From the NCBI RefSeq assembly GCF_003148805.1, contig NZ_QGGX01000015.1:62001-126000 (forward strand): DNA of 64,000 bases, written 5' to 3'. Below the pieces are notes generated by a model. That model saw nothing but the letters and a program-made list of their open reading frames with translations, was not told where the DNA came from and did not search any database. This stretch comes from Aminobacter sp. AP02. Lineage in GTDB: Bacteria; Pseudomonadota; Alphaproteobacteria; Rhizobiales; Rhizobiaceae. The position numbers and the translations under genes were made by a program. Below are positions 63,030 to 64,000 of the stretch, piece by piece. The stretch's first letter is position 1; every line of letters begins with the position of its first letter.

Positions 63030-63368
63030 ATGTTCGTCACGCCGGCATACGCACAGGCCACCGGGGCTACGCCCGACGTTCTCGTCAGCATTCTGCCGTT
63101 TGTGCTGATCTTCGTGATCATGTATTTTCTTATCATTCGCCCGCAGCGTACCCAGCTCAAGAAGCGCGGTGAAATGCTTTCGGCGATCCGCCGTGGCGAT
63201 ACGGTTGTCACCGGCGGCGGTTTCGTCGGCAAGGTGACCAAGGTCATCGACGACAACGAACTCGAGGTTGATCTGGGCAACGGCCTCAAGGTGACGGCGC
63301 TGCGCGCGACCATCTCCGACGTTCGGGTCAAGGGCGAGCCGATCGCCAACCAGAACGCCAAGAAATAA
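63030..63368 (+). CDS. yajC: Preprotein translocase subunit YajC
   Basis: 112 residues from ATG 63030 with AGGAG upstream. One membrane helix (VSILPFVLIFVIMYFLIIRPQ) and the conserved MLSAIRRGDTVVTGGGFVGKV. It associates with SecDF. secD follows downstream. Confidence 0.95.
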   Translation: MFVTPAYAQATGATPDVLVSILPFVLIFVIMYFLIIRPQRTQLKKRGEMLSAIRRGDTVVTGGGFVGKVTKVIDDNELEVDLGNGLKVTALRATISDVRVKGEPIANQNAKK

Positions 63369-63518
63369 CTTGGGGCGTCGTGCGTCCGAAAGCGCGCACA
63401 AAGTTCGCTCCAAGTATTTGTATGTAGTATCGGCTTTCCGAAAATTGATTCCGATTTTCGGGCCGATGCTGTAGTCGAGGCGAGACCACCACCTTCACGC
63501 CTTACCGGACGAGGCCAA

Positions 63519-64000
63519 ATGCTCTATTTTTCGCGCTGGAAGACAATCTCGATCTGGGCCGTGGTGCTCCTCGGGATACTCTTCACCATCCCCAACATGC
63601 TGACCCAGTCTCAGCTCAATTCCCTTCCGGGGTGGTTTCCCAAGCGCGCGCTGACACTTGGCCTCGACCTTCAGGGTGGTTCGCACATCCTGCTGTCCAT
63701 CGACAGGCAGGATTTGATCGACGAGCGTCTGCAGGCGACCCGCGACGACATCCGCACCATGCTGCGCGATGCCAAGGTCGGCTACACAGGCCTGACAGGT
63801 ACGGGTAGGACGATTCAGGTCCGCATCACCGATCCGAACGAGCTCGAAGCAGCGAAAAAGGCACTGGCGACGCTGATCGCGCCGATTTCGTCGAGCATGT
63901 TCGGCACCGGTTCGGTGAGTGAACTGGCGCTCGACGAGCCTGAGCCCGGCCTGCTGCGCTACACGCTGACGGACGCCGGCATCGATTATCGCGTCAACAA
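63519..64000 (+). CDS. secD: SecD, 5' part (runs off the window)
   Basis: The visible 160 codons start at ATG 63519 with SRWKTISIWAVVLLGILFTIPN, a membrane helix, and LGLDLQGGSHILLSID, the hallmark of SecD. The frame continues beyond the window. SecD with SecF uses the proton gradient to pull proteins through SecYEG. The yajC-secD order is conserved. Confidence 0.95.
   Translation, partial: MLYFSRWKTISIWAVVLLGILFTIPNMLTQSQLNSLPGWFPKRALTLGLDLQGGSHILLSIDRQDLIDERLQATRDDIRTMLRDAKVGYTGLTGTGRTIQVRITDPNELEAAKKALATLIAPISSSMFGTGSVSELALDEPEPGLLRYTLTDAGIDYRVN

Noticed and set aside
1-64000. CRISPR arrays
   Set aside because: No regularly spaced direct repeats were seen on reading either strand.

Overview
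The window looks like part of the chromosome of a Hyphomicrobiales (rhizobial) alphaproteobacterium, most likely Phyllobacteriaceae (Mesorhizobium or Aminobacter type). Pointers are a high-GC coding style, an ExoR-type periplasmic regulator, a PopZ polar organiser, the order tRNA-Cys / pcm-like / tolC / popZ / valS, the order scpA-scpB-tatABC-serS-surE-pcm, and a GTTC-N7-GTTC box of the alphaproteobacterial LexA type. The genus is inference; no rRNA is present.

Region 1 (about 1-25.1 kb, continuing left of the window) is the late half of a tailed, siphovirus-like prophage of HK97/GTA organisation. In order it carries an HNH endonuclease, small and large terminase, portal, ClpP-type head protease, major capsid, head-tail connectors, tail tube, two tail-assembly-chaperone frames, tape measure, distal tail proteins, a GNAT acetyltransferase, a J-like tip protein, tail fibre genes and a lysis cassette (GH108 muramidase, Rz/Rz1-like spanins, membrane proteins). 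Several small genes sit on the opposite strand between late genes, including a methyltransferase fused to a DUF4214 domain. Integrase and early control genes are not in view.

Region 2 (about 25.1-32.6 kb) is accessory DNA at the right edge of the prophage. It holds a truncated ATP-dependent DNA ligase, a YdcF-type exported protein that seems to lack a normal start codon, and an SRAP (YedK/HMCES) DNA-protein crosslink enzyme divergent from a small Cys-containing protein across a LexA-type box. Next comes a run of possible defence genes: a HEPN-like protein, a conserved 'PPKGYW' protein, a DUF4393/Abi-alpha protein, and an XRE regulator divergent from a small helical protein. The region ends with a tRNA-like element and a tRNA-Asn gene. 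The tRNA-Asn is a reasonable candidate integration site, but no duplicated att core can be seen because the left end is missing.

Region 3 (32.6-64 kb) is conserved housekeeping DNA: tRNA-Cys, a PIMT paralogue, tolC, popZ, valS, a FadL-like porin, exoR, an exonuclease III, a purine/uracil permease, a VOC protein, erpA, a dGTPase, argS, a long SPOR-domain protein, scpA, scpB, an orphan ABC ATPase, tatABC, serS, surE, pcm, a NlpD/DipM-like LysM-LytM lipoprotein, a DUF815 ATPase, yajC and the start of secD. A remnant of nagZ lies between the SPOR gene and scpA, which suggests local deletion.

The items most worth following are the right-edge accessory cluster (28.7-32.4 kb), the tRNA-like element at 32346-32423, the LexA-type divergon, the non-AUG start of the YdcF gene, and several irregular starts or frames inside the prophage.
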